Assembly: GCA_963757565.1 (NCBI GenBank)
Contig: CAVWSB010000011.1
Span: 682,001 to 746,000 of the forward strand
DNA from: PALSA-894 sp963757565
GTDB taxonomy: Bacteria; Pseudomonadota; Alphaproteobacteria; Rhizobiales; Xanthobacteraceae
Direction: 5' to 3'
Length of the DNA: 64,000 nucleotides
Below the pieces are notes generated by a model. It ran no database searches. It had not been told where the DNA came from and worked only from the letters and a program-made list of their open reading frames with translations. The number at the start of each line of letters is the position of its first letter. The stretch's first letter is position 1. This document shows, piece after piece, positions 1 through 8,159 of this stretch. The position numbers were made by a program, and so were the translations under genes.

Positions 1-145
1 AGAAAGCGGACACCTGGACCGTGGCTCGGTATTTTTTGAGGCCTGTCGTCATAAGCGACCAGAAAATGATACAACGCCAACTAAACCGCCCCGCTGAAAT
101 CGGGCGCTGAAGACGGCCGGTTGGCCGAAACAAGGAGGAAACATC

Positions 146-1123
146 ATGCGTTTTGTGCTTGCCGTTGCCGCAGCACTTCTGACGAGCGCGCCGACGCTCA
201 CGAAGGCGGTCGAACTTAACGTGACGCATTTCGGAACCGGGATGTATGGCGTGCCTTACGCCGTTGCCAAGGAGAAGGGATTCTTCAAGGAAATTGGGCT
301 GGACGTGACCGGCTTCCTCACGTCGGCGGGCGGTGGCACGACGGTGCGCAACGTGCTGGCGTCCGAACTGCCCTACGGCGATGTCGCCCTTCCGGCCGTT
401 ATCGCGGCCGCACAGCAGGGCCTTGAACTGACGATCGTTCACGCGGGCGTCGCCAGCGTTTCCGATCAGGTCTGGATCTCGCGCAAGGACGATACCAGCA
501 TAAAGACAGTGCAGGATCTTGTCGGGAAAAAGCTTGGCTATTCCAGCCCCAAGTCCGTGACGGACATGATCACCTCGATGATGCTCGACGCGAACGGGTT
601 GACCGGCAAGGTGGAGCGCAAGTCGATCGGTGGAATTGGATCGGGCTTGACCGCGCTACGCGAAGGCGCGGTCGACATGACTTACGTAACGCAGCCGGTG
701 TGGGCGCGTGAGAAGGACAATTTCCGGCTCGTGTTCCGTTCGCCGGAGTGGGCGCCGCACGTGATGCAGACGGTTGGCGTTGTAAAGACGGAGTTCCTGA
801 AGAAAAATCCGGACCTGATCCGCGGGATTATCGAGGCACGACGCAAGGGCGTCGAATTCGTCAAGTCGAACCCGGACAAGTCCGCGAAGATCGTGGCCAG
901 GGAATACAAGATCACCGAAGCCGAGGCGAAAGCGGCAATCGCTGATGTGCTCGCCGGTGGCGGCGTCTACTGGAGTCCGGGAGACTTCGATTTCGAAGGG
1001 ATGAGCACGATGCTCAAGGGCTTGCAGTTGGTCAAGGCGATCGAGCCCGGCCCATTCGACTGGTCGAAGATCATTGATGACAGCTATCTGCCGACCGACC
1101 TGAAGGGCAAACCGAAGTCCTGA
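146..1123 (+). CDS. ABC transporter substrate-binding protein, NMT1/SsuA type
   Basis: This is a periplasmic solute-binding protein of 325 residues that feeds the ATPase and two permeases directly downstream. It has a cleavable signal peptide (about residues 1-20, MRFVLAVAAALLTSAPTLTKA) followed by the NMT1/SsuA-like fold, visible as 'GTGMYGVPYAVAKEKGFFKEIGLDV' type N-terminal strand-helix and the 'LVGKKLGYSSPKSVTDM' domain crossover. A strong Shine-Dalgarno (AAGGAGGAAA, 131-140) sits just before the ATG, which fixes the start. This family binds alkanesulfonates, nitrate, taurine, pyrimidine precursors and others; the ligand here is unknown. The adjacent lyase and dihydroorotate-dehydrogenase-like genes hint at an organic acid or heterocycle but do not prove it. 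Confidence 0.9.
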   Translation: MRFVLAVAAALLTSAPTLTKAVELNVTHFGTGMYGVPYAVAKEKGFFKEIGLDVTGFLTSAGGGTTVRNVLASELPYGDVALPAVIAAAQQGLELTIVHAGVASVSDQVWISRKDDTSIKTVQDLVGKKLGYSSPKSVTDMITSMMLDANGLTGKVERKSIGGIGSGLTALREGAVDMTYVTQPVWAREKDNFRLVFRSPEWAPHVMQTVGVVKTEFLKKNPDLIRGIIEARRKGVEFVKSNPDKSAKIVAREYKITEAEAKAAIADVLAGGGVYWSPGDFDFEGMSTMLKGLQLVKAIEPGPFDWSKIIDDSYLPTDLKGKPKS

Positions 1124-1141
1124 GTTAGCGCCGCACGCTGC

Positions 1142-1939
1142 ATGAATGCCCCCCACCTGCGTCTTCAAGGCGTGACGCGTGTCTATCCAGCCGTCGAAAC
1201 GCATCCCGCTGTGCATGCGCTCGGGCCGATCGATCTATCGCTGCGCAAAGGCGAGTTCTTTTCGGTCGTTGGCCCATCGGGGTGCGGAAAATCGACCCTT
1301 CTCGACGTCGTCGCAGGTCTCGCGACGCCGTCTGCGGGATCGGTCATGTTCGAAGGCAACGAGGTTACCGGCAAGGTGCCGGACGGCGTCGGTGTCGTGT
1401 TCCAGGAAGATGCAAGCTTTCCTTGGCTCACCGTCTACGACAATGCGGCATTCGCGTTACGCCGCGCGCGCGTACCAAGCGCGGAGATCCGCGACCGCGT
1501 CGCACATACTCTGGCGTTCACGGGTCTCGCGTCATTCGCCCAGGCTTACCCAGCCCAACTTTCAGGTGGTATGCGTCAGCGACTTTGTATTGCGCGGACG
1601 CTCGTGACCCGGCCACGGCTGTTGCTGCTCGACGAGCCGTTCGGTGCTCTGGATCAACAGACACGATTGCTGATGGGTGACGAATTGCTGAAGCTCTGGC
1701 GCGAGACAGGTGCGACCATCCTGCTCATCACGCACTCGCTCGACGAGGCGGCGCTGTTATCGGATCGCATCGGTGTGATGTCGGCGCGGCCTGGTCTGTT
1801 TATCGATCTGGTTGAGACCAAATGGGCAAGCAATCGCGACAGCCGCATCGTCTCGCAGGCTGCTTTCGGCGAGATTACTGGGCGGCTGTGGGGATCCTTA
1901 CGCGATCAGTCGATCAAGGCGCTCGCGACAACCTCATGA
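1142..1939 (+). CDS. ABC transporter ATP-binding protein, SsuB/TauB type
   Basis: Cytoplasmic ATPase (265 aa) that powers the importer encoded around it. Walker A is GPSGCGKST (about residues 43-51), the signature is LSGGMRQR, Walker B is LLLLDEPFGALD, and the switch histidine follows in LLITHSLDEA. Length and motifs match the nitrate/sulfonate/taurine subfamily. It starts 18 bases after the binding protein and its stop overlaps the first permease start (ATGA at 1936-1939), so the four genes are probably co-transcribed and translationally coupled. Confidence 0.92.
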   Translation: MNAPHLRLQGVTRVYPAVETHPAVHALGPIDLSLRKGEFFSVVGPSGCGKSTLLDVVAGLATPSAGSVMFEGNEVTGKVPDGVGVVFQEDASFPWLTVYDNAAFALRRARVPSAEIRDRVAHTLAFTGLASFAQAYPAQLSGGMRQRLCIARTLVTRPRLLLLDEPFGALDQQTRLLMGDELLKLWRETGATILLITHSLDEAALLSDRIGVMSARPGLFIDLVETKWASNRDSRIVSQAAFGEITGRLWGSLRDQSIKALATTS

Positions 1940-2688
1940 AGCGCGCGAGCCTCATTCGCATCGCTCTTATCTTCGGCGCATGTGCGTTGCTTGAGTGGGC
2001 ATGCCGCTACGGTTACGTCAGCAAAGACGCGTTGATCCCGCCAAGCGTGATGCTGCAGGGCGCGTGGCGTGCAATCGCCCTGCAGGAGACCCGCAGCGAG
2101 ATCCGCTGGACGCTCGAGAATGTTGCTTTGTCGTTCCTGCTGGCCGTCATCGTGGGATCGTTTGCGGGATTGTTCCTGCACCACGTGCCGCGCATCCGCC
2201 GCATCCTTGATCCGCTGCTCGCGAGCTACTATGCGGTCCCGACCTTCGTGTTCTATCCGCTGTTTATCGTGCTCTTCGGCCTTAATCGCTGGCCCCTGAT
2301 AGCCATCGGATTTCTGTTCGCCGTGGTTGCCGTCATCATCAATACACTCGACGGGTTGGCGCGCATTCCGCGTGTCCTGAACCGCACCGCCGCGGCGATG
2401 CGGCTCACGCGCATCCAATACGCGCTCTACATCATTCTGCCGGCGGCCGCGCCCTGGCTGTTCACCGGCGTCAAATTCGCCGTGGCCTATTCCTTCATTG
2501 GCGTGATCGCAGGAGAATTTGTCGTTTCGGGGGGCGGGATGGGGCACGCGATCGCGTTCGCCTACAATTCGTTCGACAATCGCATGATGTATGGCTTGAT
2601 CCTGCTGCTGTTCGCAATCGTTGGAAGCGTTAACGCGCTTCTCTGGGTGGGAGAGCGAAGACTCTATGCGCGCCGTGCAGGACGCTGA
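1936..2688 (+). CDS. ABC transporter permease, SsuC/TauC type (first of two)
   Basis: Inner-membrane permease of about 250 residues with several hydrophobic helices. The cytoplasmic EAA-like loop that docks the ATPase is visible around 'RTAAAMRLTRIQYALYIILP'. The open frame extends upstream to 1822 inside the ATPase gene, but the ATG at 1936 in an ATGA overlap with the ATPase stop is the natural start and gives the usual family length. It overlaps the start of a second, clearly different permease, so the importer may use a heterodimeric channel rather than the homodimer usual for SsuC/TauC systems. Confidence 0.88.
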   Translation: MKRASLIRIALIFGACALLEWACRYGYVSKDALIPPSVMLQGAWRAIALQETRSEIRWTLENVALSFLLAVIVGSFAGLFLHHVPRIRRILDPLLASYYAVPTFVFYPLFIVLFGLNRWPLIAIGFLFAVVAVIINTLDGLARIPRVLNRTAAAMRLTRIQYALYIILPAAAPWLFTGVKFAVAYSFIGVIAGEFVVSGGGMGHAIAFAYNSFDNRMMYGLILLLFAIVGSVNALLWVGERRLYARRAGR

Positions 2689-3469
2689 TCTCCTGAGAAT
2701 GGAGCCGCGTGCGCAACGCCGGGACTATTCGCGAGCGAGCGACGCACTGATCCTTGTCGTTGGCTTGCTGGCCGCGTGGCAATTGGGTGCCCTGTTGCTC
2801 GGCCGTGAAGCGCTGCCATCGCCGGCCTCGACCGTCGGCAAGCTGGTCAGCATCATGAACGACGAGGACTTTCCGCGCCACGCATGGGAGACCGGACGAG
2901 CATTTCTCACCGCGTTGCTCATCTCGTTGGCCGCCGGGTTGCTGATCGGCCTGGCGCTCGGTGCACACCGTCTCTCCGGCGAAGTCGCCGAGCCGATCCT
3001 CACCGCGCTCTATTCGATCCCGAAGATCACGCTCTATCCGGTGATTCTGCTGCTGTTCGGGCTCGGGCTGTCGGCCAAGATCGCATTCGGCGTCATTCAC
3101 GGCATCATTCCGGTGATTCTGTTCACGATGAACGCGGTGCGCAATATTCGCGGTGTCTATCTGCGCTCGGCGCGTTCCATGCGTCTGACGCTCGCACAGA
3201 CTGCCGCCACGATCATCGTGCCGGCCGCGATGCCGGAGATCGTGTCCGGCTTCCGCGTCGGGTTTGCGCTCACGCTGCTCGGCACCCTGATCGGCGAAAT
3301 GTTCGCCTCCCAACGCGGCATCGGGTATTTGCTGGTGAAGGCCATGGAAACGGGTGATACCGCAACGGTGATGTCGCTCGCACTCCTTCTCGTCGTGTTC
3401 GCAACGGCGGCATCCGCAGCGCTGCTTGCGCTCGACCGCCGCCTGCGCCGTTATGCTTCCAACACCTGA
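2666..3469 (+). CDS. ABC transporter permease, SsuC/TauC type (second of two)
   Basis: Second inner-membrane permease (about 267 aa from this start) in the same operon. It has multiple hydrophobic helices and the EAA-type motif 'RSARSMRLTLAQTAATIIVP'. The open frame reaches 2621; I chose the ATG at 2666, which follows a purine-rich GGGAGAGCGAAG, while the ATG at 2699 is also possible. It overlaps the upstream permease by 23 bases. The two permeases share the loop motif but differ elsewhere, which suggests an old duplication and a heterodimeric channel. Confidence 0.86.
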   Translation: MRAVQDADLLRMEPRAQRRDYSRASDALILVVGLLAAWQLGALLLGREALPSPASTVGKLVSIMNDEDFPRHAWETGRAFLTALLISLAAGLLIGLALGAHRLSGEVAEPILTALYSIPKITLYPVILLLFGLGLSAKIAFGVIHGIIPVILFTMNAVRNIRGVYLRSARSMRLTLAQTAATIIVPAAMPEIVSGFRVGFALTLLGTLIGEMFASQRGIGYLLVKAMETGDTATVMSLALLLVVFATAASAALLALDRRLRRYASNT

Positions 3470-3479
3470 GGGCTGCCGA

Positions 3480-4451
3480 ATGACCAAAGCCAGACTGAAA
3501 GACATTCTAAAAAGCGGCACATTCGTGGTCGCACCCGGCGTCTTCGACATGTTCTCGGCACGCGTGGCAGACCGCATCGGATTTGCTGCTCTTTATATGA
3601 CCGGCTACGGCGTCTCCGGCTCCTATCTTGGTGTCGCGGATGCGGGTCTTGTCACCTATCGCGACATGGTGGAACGCGCGCGCACGATCGCTTCAGGGAT
3701 CGGCATGCCTCTGATCGCCGACGCGGATACGGGTTTTGGCGGCCTGATCAACGTAAGGCAGACCGTGCGCGGCTATGAGGCTGCAGGCGTTCAGGCGATC
3801 CAGATCGAGGATCAGGAAATGCCGAAGAAGTGTGGCCACACACCGAACCGGCGCGTCATCTCATCGGCCGACATGTGCCGCAAGATCGAGGTTGCGGTGG
3901 ATGCGCGTGAGAACCCCGATACGCTGATCATCGCCCGCACGGATGCACGAACCGGCCTCGGACTCGAGGAAGCAATTCGACGTGGTCGCGAGTACGCGAA
4001 GGCGGGCGCCGATATTGTCTTCGTGGAGGCGCCGGAAAGTGAGGACGAGTTCAGGCGGGCAGGGGAGGAGATCGACTGTTGGCTGCTCGCCAATATGGTG
4101 CCGACTGGAAAATCGCCGGTCGTGCCCGCCGAAAAGCTGAAAACCTACGGTTTCAACATCGCGATTTATCCTTCGGCTGGCATGTCGGTCGTGTGTGCGG
4201 CATTGGATGCAAACTATCGCTACCTCAAGGATCACGGCTCAACGGATGGTTCGCCGGTTCCCGCCTTCACAATGGGGCAGCTTCACGATCTGACCGGATT
4301 TCCGGAGGTATGGGAGTTCGAAAAGCGCTTCGCTGAAGCATGCGCCACGCAAAAGCTAAGGGCGCAATGTTTCGACGAGCCATGTGCCGTCGCAAAGGAG
4401 AAGTTCGACGCGTTGGAAACGAATACGAGCGTAACAAATTTAACGAGATGA
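3480..4451 (+). CDS. isocitrate lyase/PEP mutase family protein
   Basis: A 323-residue TIM-barrel enzyme of the isocitrate lyase/phosphoenolpyruvate mutase superfamily, which cleaves or rearranges C-C or C-P bonds of 2-oxo or hydroxy acids with Mg2+. Visible hallmarks are the metal and substrate region 'LIADADTGFGG', the loop 'IQIEDQEMPKKCGH' whose KKCGH matches the K(R/K)CGH catalytic signature, and 'TLIIARTDAR'. The ATG at 3480 is preferred over 3426 because the latter lies inside the upstream permease. The product could be a 2-methylisocitrate-type lyase or an oxaloacetate decarboxylase-like enzyme. The 3' end overlaps the convergent downstream gene by 12 bases. Confidence 0.85.
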   Translation: MTKARLKDILKSGTFVVAPGVFDMFSARVADRIGFAALYMTGYGVSGSYLGVADAGLVTYRDMVERARTIASGIGMPLIADADTGFGGLINVRQTVRGYEAAGVQAIQIEDQEMPKKCGHTPNRRVISSADMCRKIEVAVDARENPDTLIIARTDARTGLGLEEAIRRGREYAKAGADIVFVEAPESEDEFRRAGEEIDCWLLANMVPTGKSPVVPAEKLKTYGFNIAIYPSAGMSVVCAALDANYRYLKDHGSTDGSPVPAFTMGQLHDLTGFPEVWEFEKRFAEACATQKLRAQCFDEPCAVAKEKFDALETNTSVTNLTR

Positions 4452-5498
4452 GTTCGACGGCGGAATGTAGTTTTTCCAGTTGTCCTGCTTTCTTGGCATC
4501 TCCGCAAAGGACTTGCGAGCATCAGCAGCGCGCCCGATCAGGGCTGTGGCGTCGATACTCTTGCGATCAAGATACCGGTCGAACTCCACGAGCGCATCGG
4601 AAAGCACGTCATAGCCGCGCAATTGCACCGCGGAGGCGATCTCTACCGCGCTCGCTCCCGCCAGCATCATGCGCGCAACGTCGAGACCGCCTTGTGCGCC
4701 GTTGATGCCGATCAGCGGCTTGTCCGGGCCTAGTCTGGCGCGCGAGAGCGAGAGCCAGTAGCAGGTCATCGGCAGGTTCCAGTAACCGCCGATGCCGAGC
4801 GCGGTGTCGAGCATGGGTTTGAGTGTTTCGACGTCCGGGATGAGGCCGAGAAGGCGGCCCGCCATGATCACCGAATCCGCGCCGGCACGAAATGCTGCTT
4901 CGGCAAGCTCCGGCACACGTTCGCTTTGTCCGGTGGTCTTGACCCAGATCGGAATCGAGACGGCTTTTCGTACCATTGATACGATCGCTTCAACGCGGGC
5001 GGGATCGAGCTCGGTCGTTACCGTATTTTTCTTCGCCTCGCGCGCATATGGCGTTCCAATATTCAGCTCGAGCACGCGTAAGCCGGCCTGCTCGATCTGA
5101 CGCGCCATGTCCAGCGCGTGATCCATGTCGGCGAAGATAATGCTCGCGACCGCCATCACCTCATTGGCGCGCGCCTCACGATCCATCCGGATCGCGTGAT
5201 CGAGCCATTCGGCGAAGGATGCCGGACCAAGGCCGGTACGGTTCGCGATCGTGGCGGCGCGCGGTGCATCCGGGCCCCACGGCACTGGCCGCCACTGTTC
5301 GTCGAGCACCAGATACTCGGCGGATTGCAACTGGTCCTTGGCGTTCTGCGTCTCGTTCACCGATTTGAGTACGAGCGCGCCGACACCGGTCTTGAGCGCG
5401 CGGCGCACGCCTTCCTCTTCAATGAAATGATCGGCCGGGCCGGCGATCAGCGGGTTGCGCAATTCCGTGCGGCCCACTCTGGTCGTGAGGTTCGCCAT
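4440..5498 (-). CDS. dihydroorotate dehydrogenase-like protein (PreA-type flavin barrel)
   Basis: A 352-residue FMN-dependent TIM-barrel protein related to dihydroorotate dehydrogenase and dihydropyrimidine dehydrogenase subunit PreA. The N-terminus 'LRNPLIAGPADHF', the strand 'VLELNIGTPYAREAKKN', 'PIWVKTTGQ' and the FMN-phosphate region 'LIGINGAQGGLDVARMMLAGASAVEIASA' follow the family order. No cognate PreT or PyrK-type electron-transfer subunit is next to it, so the natural electron acceptor is unclear. A Shine-Dalgarno (GGAGG) precedes the ATG on the minus strand. It is convergent with the lyase gene and divergent from the Bug protein gene at 5594. Confidence 0.78.
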   Translation of the reverse strand: MANLTTRVGRTELRNPLIAGPADHFIEEEGVRRALKTGVGALVLKSVNETQNAKDQLQSAEYLVLDEQWRPVPWGPDAPRAATIANRTGLGPASFAEWLDHAIRMDREARANEVMAVASIIFADMDHALDMARQIEQAGLRVLELNIGTPYAREAKKNTVTTELDPARVEAIVSMVRKAVSIPIWVKTTGQSERVPELAEAAFRAGADSVIMAGRLLGLIPDVETLKPMLDTALGIGGYWNLPMTCYWLSLSRARLGPDKPLIGINGAQGGLDVARMMLAGASAVEIASAVQLRGYDVLSDALVEFDRYLDRKSIDATALIGRAADARKSFAEMPRKQDNWKNYIPPSNSSR

Positions 5499-5593
5499 AT
5501 CGCCTCCGTAGGGGAGAAATGCAGGCCTGCTTTTGTTGAGGCGATTGAGACGCGATGCTAGGCAGTGTCAAGAACAAGACATTGGAGACGTTC

Positions 5594-6553
5594 ATGCGTG
5601 CGCGCATCGCTGCCCTGATCGCATTCGCAATGCTGGCGTCTTCGGCGCAGGCGGAAACCTGGCCTGCGCGCCCGATCACAGTCATCGTTCCGTTCGCCGC
5701 CGGTGTAACGGGCGACATTGTGGCCCGCGGCCTGGTCGAGCACCTGAGTGCCGCGCTGGGTCAGCCGATCGTGGTCGAGAACCGCAGCGGCGCAGGCGGC
5801 AATCTCGGCGGTTCCACGGTCGCGCGTGCGGCGCCCGATGGCTATACGCTGCTGCTTGCGACGACGGGGCCAGCCTCGATCAACAAGCTGACCTACAAGG
5901 CAATGCCGTACGATCCGCAGCGCGATCTCGCGCCGATCGTGCTTTTGGGCAAGGCGCCCGTGATCGTCGTGGCGCGCAGCGGTCTGCCTGCAAACAACCT
6001 GAAGGAATTCATCGACTACGCGACGGCGAATTCCGGGAAGGTGACGGCCGGCTATCCGGGCAATGGCACGCAGGGCCACATCGCGGGCGAACTGCTGCAA
6101 CAGCGCACCCGCACGACCTTCATCCAGACGCAATATCGCGGCAGCGCGGCGATCATCACTGACCTACTCGGCGAGCATATCGATATCGGAATGGATTCGA
6201 TGGCGCCTTACGTCGCACTCATCCAGGAGAAAAAACTGCGCGGCCTTGCGATTGCGGGCGCGACGCGCTGGTCGCTGCTGCCGGACGTTCCGACGCTCGC
6301 CGAACAGGGCTTTCCGGGGTTTGAAGCTGCTGTGTGGTACGCGTTGCTGGCGCCGGCTGGCACGCCGCCGGAGATCATCGCGAAACTGAATGCAGCCGGG
6401 AACGACTATCTCAAGACAAAGCCGGCCGCGGACCTGTTCGAGCGGCTTGGCATTCAGGCGACGGGTGGCACGCCGGACGCGCTGAAAGACTTCATCGACG
6501 CTGAGATCAAGAAGTGGGCTCCGATCATCAAGGATGCGAAGATCGAGTTCTGA
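5594..6553 (+). CDS. Bug/TctC-family tripartite tricarboxylate transporter substrate-binding protein
   Basis: Periplasmic binding protein of 319 residues in the Bug (Bordetella uptake gene)/TctC family, whose members bind carboxylates and similar small molecules. A signal peptide ends near ASSAQA, followed by the family opening 'WPARPITVIVPFAAG' and the diagnostic 'VVENRSGAGGNLGG' and 'APDGYTLLLAT'. I place the start at ATG 5594, which has GGAGA about 5 bases upstream and gives a clean signal peptide; the frame is open from 5555. No TctA/TctB membrane partners are nearby, which is common for orphan Bug proteins. Confidence 0.9.
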   Translation: MRARIAALIAFAMLASSAQAETWPARPITVIVPFAAGVTGDIVARGLVEHLSAALGQPIVVENRSGAGGNLGGSTVARAAPDGYTLLLATTGPASINKLTYKAMPYDPQRDLAPIVLLGKAPVIVVARSGLPANNLKEFIDYATANSGKVTAGYPGNGTQGHIAGELLQQRTRTTFIQTQYRGSAAIITDLLGEHIDIGMDSMAPYVALIQEKKLRGLAIAGATRWSLLPDVPTLAEQGFPGFEAAVWYALLAPAGTPPEIIAKLNAAGNDYLKTKPAADLFERLGIQATGGTPDALKDFIDAEIKKWAPIIKDAKIEF

Positions 6554-6590
6554 GATTTCATCCCGGGGTCGTGCCGGATAATGACGATCG

Positions 6591-8141
6591 TCAGTTTGGC
6601 TTGCCGTATCCGCCGCCGCCGGGTGTTTCGAGCACGACCTGATCGCCGGCCTGCATCACCAGTTTGCGCGCCTCGTTGACGGGTTTTCCGTTGACGAGGA
6701 ATTTTCCCGCAGCACCGGGTGCGCCGCCGCCCAGCCCTTCGGGCGGCAGGCTGGTGCGGCTCGGCACGGCGTTGAGCAGCCATGTCGAATTGGTGCGCAT
6801 ATGCCATGCGATGGTCTGGCCATCGCCGCCGCGCGACTTGCCGGCACCTCCGGATCCGATGCGCAGTTCCTTCTTCTCAAAGACGATCGGCATCGACGCT
6901 TCCAGCACCTCCACCGGCACCGCAGCGACGCCGGTCGGGTAGCAGGTGGCCGACGGACCGGGCTTGGTCTGCCGCGCACCCATGCCGCCCGAATAGTTGA
7001 ACATCGAGGATGTGAAGGGATCGCCGCGCTCGTCCTTGCCCTGAATTTGAATCGTCCAGACCGCGCCCGAGCCTTCCGCCAGCACACGGTCGGGGATCAC
7101 GTGATAGAGCGCCTTGAGTATCGGCATCGAGACATACATGCCGACAACGTGGCGGGCATTCACGGGTGCCGGATATTTGCAGTTCACGATGCAGCCCTCA
7201 GGCGCCACGACCTTGATCGGTGCCAGACTTCCGAAGTTGTTCGGCAGTTCCGGATTGAGGCAGGAGCGGATTGCGAACGTCGAATAGGCATGGGTGTAGT
7301 TCATCACGACGTTGATGCCATAGGGGCTCTGCCCGGACGAGCCGGTGAAATCGATCGTGACGGTGCCTTCATCCGAGTCGATCGTGACGGCCGTCTTCAG
7401 CGTGATGACGTCGCCGCCCGGCACATCGAACTGACTCTCGCCGCGGTACGTCCCGGCCCTGAGTTTGCGGATCGAATCCCTAGTCGCCTCCTCGGACCGT
7501 GCGATGATCTCGTCCGATAGCGCCTCGATGTCGTCGTAACCCTGCCGGTCAAGCAGCGCCGAGAGACGCCTGGCGGCAAGCTTCCCGCTCGACACCTGCG
7601 CGGCGAGATCGCCAAACACCTCGTTTGGCGTGCGCACGTTACGGCGGATAATTTCGTGGAGCACCTTGCTCGGCTCCCCGCGCTCGTAGAGCTTGAGCAT
7701 TGGGATCCACAAGCCTTCCTCGTGGACGTCGCGCGCGCCGGCGCCAACTCCGTAACCTCCGATATCGGTGTGGTGAATGGTCGAACCGAAGAAGGCGACC
7801 AACTTGCCCTTGTGGAACGCAGGCACCATCACGGTGATGTCGAAGAAGTGCCCGGCCGAAAGCCACGGATCGTTGGTGATCAGAACATCGCCTTCTTCGA
7901 CGGTTTGCGTCGGAAAGGCCTCGACGAAGTGCACACCCGCGGCGGCGAGTGAATTGATGTGGCCGGGGGTGCCGGTCACGGCCTGCGCCACCATCCGGCC
8001 GCGGCGATCGAACAGCGCATTGGCGAGATCGCCTGCCTCGCGCACGATCGGCGAGAACGCGATGCGCTGCAGCGCCTTCGCCTGTTCGCTGACGATGCTG
8101 ATCAGGTTACTCCAGACGATCTCAAGCTCGATGCCGTCCAT
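6591..8141 (-). CDS. hydantoinase B/oxoprolinase family protein (first copy)
   Basis: The B subunit (516 aa) of an ATP-dependent cyclic-amide hydrolase or related carboxylase of the hydantoinase/5-oxoprolinase/acetone carboxylase group. The family hallmarks 'NDPWLSAGHFFDITVMVPAF', 'HHTDIGGYG' and the glycine-rich C-terminal 'ETPGGGGYG' are present. It lies 18 bases after the A subunit gene and has GGGAA upstream of the ATG, so the pair forms one minus-strand unit. Substrates of such pairs include N-methylhydantoin, hydantoins, 5-oxoproline, lactams and ketones; sequence alone does not decide among them. Confidence 0.88.
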   Translation of the reverse strand: MDGIELEIVWSNLISIVSEQAKALQRIAFSPIVREAGDLANALFDRRGRMVAQAVTGTPGHINSLAAAGVHFVEAFPTQTVEEGDVLITNDPWLSAGHFFDITVMVPAFHKGKLVAFFGSTIHHTDIGGYGVGAGARDVHEEGLWIPMLKLYERGEPSKVLHEIIRRNVRTPNEVFGDLAAQVSSGKLAARRLSALLDRQGYDDIEALSDEIIARSEEATRDSIRKLRAGTYRGESQFDVPGGDVITLKTAVTIDSDEGTVTIDFTGSSGQSPYGINVVMNYTHAYSTFAIRSCLNPELPNNFGSLAPIKVVAPEGCIVNCKYPAPVNARHVVGMYVSMPILKALYHVIPDRVLAEGSGAVWTIQIQGKDERGDPFTSSMFNYSGGMGARQTKPGPSATCYPTGVAAVPVEVLEASMPIVFEKKELRIGSGGAGKSRGGDGQTIAWHMRTNSTWLLNAVPSRTSLPPEGLGGGAPGAAGKFLVNGKPVNEARKLVMQAGDQVVLETPGGGGYGKPN

Positions 8142-8159
8142 TGTGTCGTTCCCTGTTCG

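Noticed and set aside
1..145. Possible 5' regulatory RNA or riboswitch before the first binding protein gene
   Set aside because: I could not find a riboswitch core or consistent stems; only the ribosome binding site is supported.
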